Origin: JBNJEM01 sp051745935
GTDB taxonomy: Bacteria; Planctomycetota; Planctomycetia; Pirellulales; Pirellulaceae
Reading direction: 5' to 3'
NCBI GenBank assembly: GCA_051745935.1
Contig: JBNJEM010000101.1
Location: 1-15,791, forward strand
Length of the DNA stretch: 15,791 nucleotides
Shown here: piece by piece, positions 13,924 through 15,791 of the stretch
How the letters are laid out: every line of letters begins with the position of its first letter
Position numbering within the stretch: position 1 is the stretch's first letter
Made by a program: the position numbers and the translations under genes
The notes under the pieces: model-generated
What the model was told of the DNA's origin: nothing
Seen by the model: the letters and a program-made list of their open reading frames with translations, nothing else
Database searches by the model: none

Positions 13924-15120
13924 ATGGAACTGACCGTCGCAGCGAACTTCGACCCGGAGGTCGTGCCGGAAATGGCACGGTACCCGGTTCGCGAGGTCTA
14001 CGGGAAGCTGCCGGGCGATTTCGTCGGGGGCGGTCGCCCGAGTTACATGGGCACCCCGATCACCAACCGAGGCATCCGAGAATACGTCGCATTGCTGGAA
14101 GAACACGGCATCGCTTTCAACTACCTGCTGAACAGTTCTTGCCAAGGCAACCGCGAATGGACACGCCGATGGCAAAAACGCCTGATGCGAATGCTTGAGC
14201 GACTGGGCGACGTGGGCATCCGGCGCCTGACCGTATCGACGCCGTTTCTGCTGGAGGTCGTCAAGTCGCGGTTTCCGGAGTTCAAAATCAAGGTCGGAAT
14301 CTATGCCCAGGTCGATACGCCCCGGCGGGCGAAGTTCTGGGAGAGCCTTGGAGCCGACGCCATCAACCTGGAGAGTTTTTCGATCAATCGCAATTTCGCA
14401 CGACTCGCGGCGATACGCGAAGCGGTCGATTGCGATCTGCAGTTGATCGCGAACCACTCCTGTCTGCCGAATTGCGCGTTGCAAAACTATCACCAGAACG
14501 GTTTTGCCCACGCCTCCGACGGGTCCGGCGGGATCTTCCTCGATTATTGCTTTCTGCGATGCTCTCACCTCCGACTGCGGGACCCCTCGATGTTCATCAA
14601 GTCGGCGTGGATCCGCCCGGAAGACCTGACGGTCTACGAGGAGATGGGATACACGACGTTCAAACTGATCGAGCGGGGGATGCCTTCCGAGGAACTCATT
14701 AAACGGGTCAAGGCTTACAGCGAGCGCCAATTCGAAGGAAACCTCGCGGAACTGGTCCTGTCGTACGGTTTTCGCCAACCACTGAAGAGGTCGCGATTCT
14801 GGATCCTGCGGCATTTCTTCAAGCCGTTTCAGATCAATCCGCTGAAACTGACGCCCTTGCTGAAGGTCGTCCGCAGTCAAGGGATGCTCTTTCCCATCGA
14901 TCGCCAACCGGTGGTGATCGACAACTCGCGGATCCCAGACGATTTTGTCGAAGCCTTCAAGGAACGCGACTGCGCCTCGACGGATTGCGGAAGCTGCGGA
15001 TACTGCGAACGAATCGCCCGCGACGCCGTGCATATCGAACCGGAATTCAGCAAGACGTCGCTGCGGCAGTTCGAGGAGGCTTACCGAGCGATGGCTTCAG
15101 GGGACCTTTGGGGCGTATGA
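13924..15120 (+). CDS. U32-family protein with two cysteine clusters (putative Fe-S hydroxylase-like)
   Basis: A 398-residue protein. The chosen ATG at 13924 lies 2 nt after the methyltransferase stop with GAGAGGGG just upstream; the frame is open further back, inside the preceding gene. The N-terminal region has the U32 look (ELTVAANFDPEVVPEMA, GIRRLTVSTPFLLEVVKSRF, VGIYAQVDTPRRAKFWESLG, ADAINLE). The middle holds IANHSCLPNCALQNYHQNG with C180 and C184, then FLDYCFLRCS with C209 and C213. This is where UbiU/UbiV and other U32 proteins carry cysteine ligands for a 4Fe-4S cluster. A further tail motif, C350-x4-C355-x2-C358-x2-C361 (DCASTDCGSCGYC), is a second potential metal site. U32 proteins of the UbiU/UbiV type take part in oxygen-independent ring hydroxylation. 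A similar role in this locus is an inference; true peptidase activity is not implied. Confidence 0.85.
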   Translation: MELTVAANFDPEVVPEMARYPVREVYGKLPGDFVGGGRPSYMGTPITNRGIREYVALLEEHGIAFNYLLNSSCQGNREWTRRWQKRLMRMLERLGDVGIRRLTVSTPFLLEVVKSRFPEFKIKVGIYAQVDTPRRAKFWESLGADAINLESFSINRNFARLAAIREAVDCDLQLIANHSCLPNCALQNYHQNGFAHASDGSGGIFLDYCFLRCSHLRLRDPSMFIKSAWIRPEDLTVYEEMGYTTFKLIERGMPSEELIKRVKAYSERQFEGNLAELVLSYGFRQPLKRSRFWILRHFFKPFQINPLKLTPLLKVVRSQGMLFPIDRQPVVIDNSRIPDDFVEAFKERDCASTDCGSCGYCERIARDAVHIEPEFSKTSLRQFEEAYRAMASGDLWGV

Positions 15121-15284
15121 TCCGCTGATGACGCGTCGCACGAAGCACTCTGGACAAAGAAGGGGACGCCAGGACAAGAAGTGTGGAATGTTAGGTCCGG
15201 GGCCGTTCGACGCGTGCGCCCCTCCCTGGTTCGATTACGCCACACGCCAAACTGATCCACGCCTCCAATACATGGAAGCGTAAA
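15121..15284. other. Convergent intergenic region
   Basis: This 164-bp gap separates two convergent genes. GGGGC (15199-15203) and GCCCC (15218-15222) could form a short hairpin, but it is not followed by a T-run, so I do not call a terminator. No small gene is supportable. Confidence 0.4.
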
Positions 15285-15791
15285 TCACCGCCGCTCCCAG
15301 GAAAGCAAGAAACGGCATGGCCAGCGATGTCCGACCGCTACTCCTTCCAACCCGACGGCGTCGGCGAGCAATCGCATTTCACTTACGGTGAACGCCGCAC
15401 GCAACGAACGCACGGCGTCGATATGCACCACGCGCGAGGTTGTAACGACCCGCGAAGCCGTGGCCACGAGGACCAACCCCGCTCGGCTTCGGTGCAAGTC
15501 GTTCACCAGTACGAGGTGGCGTGCCGCGTCAGCCATCTTTTGAAGCAGCGCGGCGGCCTGGTCTTCGGCAAGATGGTGAAAAAACAGGGAGCTGATGACC
15601 ACGTCGAAACCGGAAGGCAGTTCGCCGGTCACCGCATTGCAGACACGACAATCGACGGGGATCTTGCGTTGGGCAGCACGTTCCCGGGCAAACTCCACGG
15701 CGTGTGGGTTAACGTCGGTTCCGAGAATCTCCAGCGGGATGCCCGCCCGAAACGCCTTCTGCCACAAATCCAGTAAAACTTCTCCCGAACC
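15285..15791 (-). CDS. SAM-dependent class I methyltransferase (5' end beyond the window)
   Basis: The frame is open to the right edge, which is already inside motif I (GSGEVLLDLWQKA, the tail of a 'DxGxGSGE' box). Then come LGTDVNPHAVEFAR, the ribose-binding Asp strand, and FDVVISSLFFHHLAEDQAAA, a motif-IV-like strand. VLVNDLHRSRAGLVLVATAS, RSLRAAFTVSEMRLLA and GLEGVAVGHRWPCRFLLSW follow, and the protein ends with a TGA-type stop at 15285. The C-terminal 'NDLxRSRxG...RRAFTxxElxxLA..AG' style is that of a methyltransferase often found next to flavin oxidoreductases in planctomycete polyketide loci, as I recall. It converges on the U32 gene, so it belongs to a separate transcript. At least the N-terminal 60-70 residues lie outside the window. 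Confidence 0.85.
   Translation of the reverse strand, partial: GSGEVLLDLWQKAFRAGIPLEILGTDVNPHAVEFARERAAQRKIPVDCRVCNAVTGELPSGFDVVISSLFFHHLAEDQAAALLQKMADAARHLVLVNDLHRSRAGLVLVATASRVVTTSRVVHIDAVRSLRAAFTVSEMRLLADAVGLEGVAVGHRWPCRFLLSWERR

Noticed and set aside
13762..15033. 423-codon open frame on the minus strand
   Set aside because: Antisense to the U32 gene, whose motifs, start and spacing are convincing; the antisense product shows no recognisable motif.
15199..15222. Possible rho-independent terminator between convergent genes
   Set aside because: The stem is only 5 bp with a 14-nt loop and no T-run follows on either strand.

Overview
The window looks like accessory chromosome from a member of the Planctomycetota. 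This is an inference from gene content and GC-rich composition, because no rRNA or marker gene is present. The clues are the type III polyketide synthase / methyltransferase / U32-family operon, a large secreted LamG + beta-helix protein, a secreted Arg-rich protein with a 'YWxPxxxWxxYRNGRWxxY'-type motif, and a planctomycete-type REP-associated transposase.

Left part (1-2011): a gene graveyard. It holds a scrap of a right-handed beta-helix protein (81-197), two 170-bp repeat copies with a strong internal hairpin (197-366 and 495-664), the C-terminal catalytic end of a tyrosine recombinase (666-854), a hairpin-forming intergenic stretch, and the last RHS-core motif of a lost RHS protein (1286-1480).

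Middle (2012-9536): a secreted Arg-rich protein (2012-2785, minus), a 5'-truncated glycosidase-like gene (3028-3816, plus) and a membrane double zinc-ribbon protein (3931-4464, minus). A second graveyard follows (about 4465-5891), with remnants of a 'WDSYGA' small protein and a DUF2442 protein. Then comes a 1203-residue exported LamG / TPR-like / beta-helix protein (5925-9536, plus). A 105-bp, 85%-identical DNA repeat lies in the same reading frame near the 5' ends of the glycosidase-like fragment and the beta-helix gene.

Right-middle (9537-11936): a decayed REP-associated (HUH) transposase, truncated at its N-terminus and frameshifted, and the C-terminal half of a phospholipase-D-like protein resembling DISARM DrmC.

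Right (11937-15791): the coherent functional unit. A type III polyketide synthase, a SAM methyltransferase and a U32-family iron-sulfur-type protein form a tight operon with gaps of 32 and 2 bp. A second SAM methyltransferase converges from the right edge and is cut by it. By analogy with bacterial phenolic-lipid loci (Streptomyces srsABC) and with UbiU/UbiV U32 proteins, the unit may build a methylated, possibly hydroxylated aromatic polyketide or quinone-like lipid, with U32 chemistry doing oxygen-independent hydroxylation. The enzyme families are clear; the product is inference.
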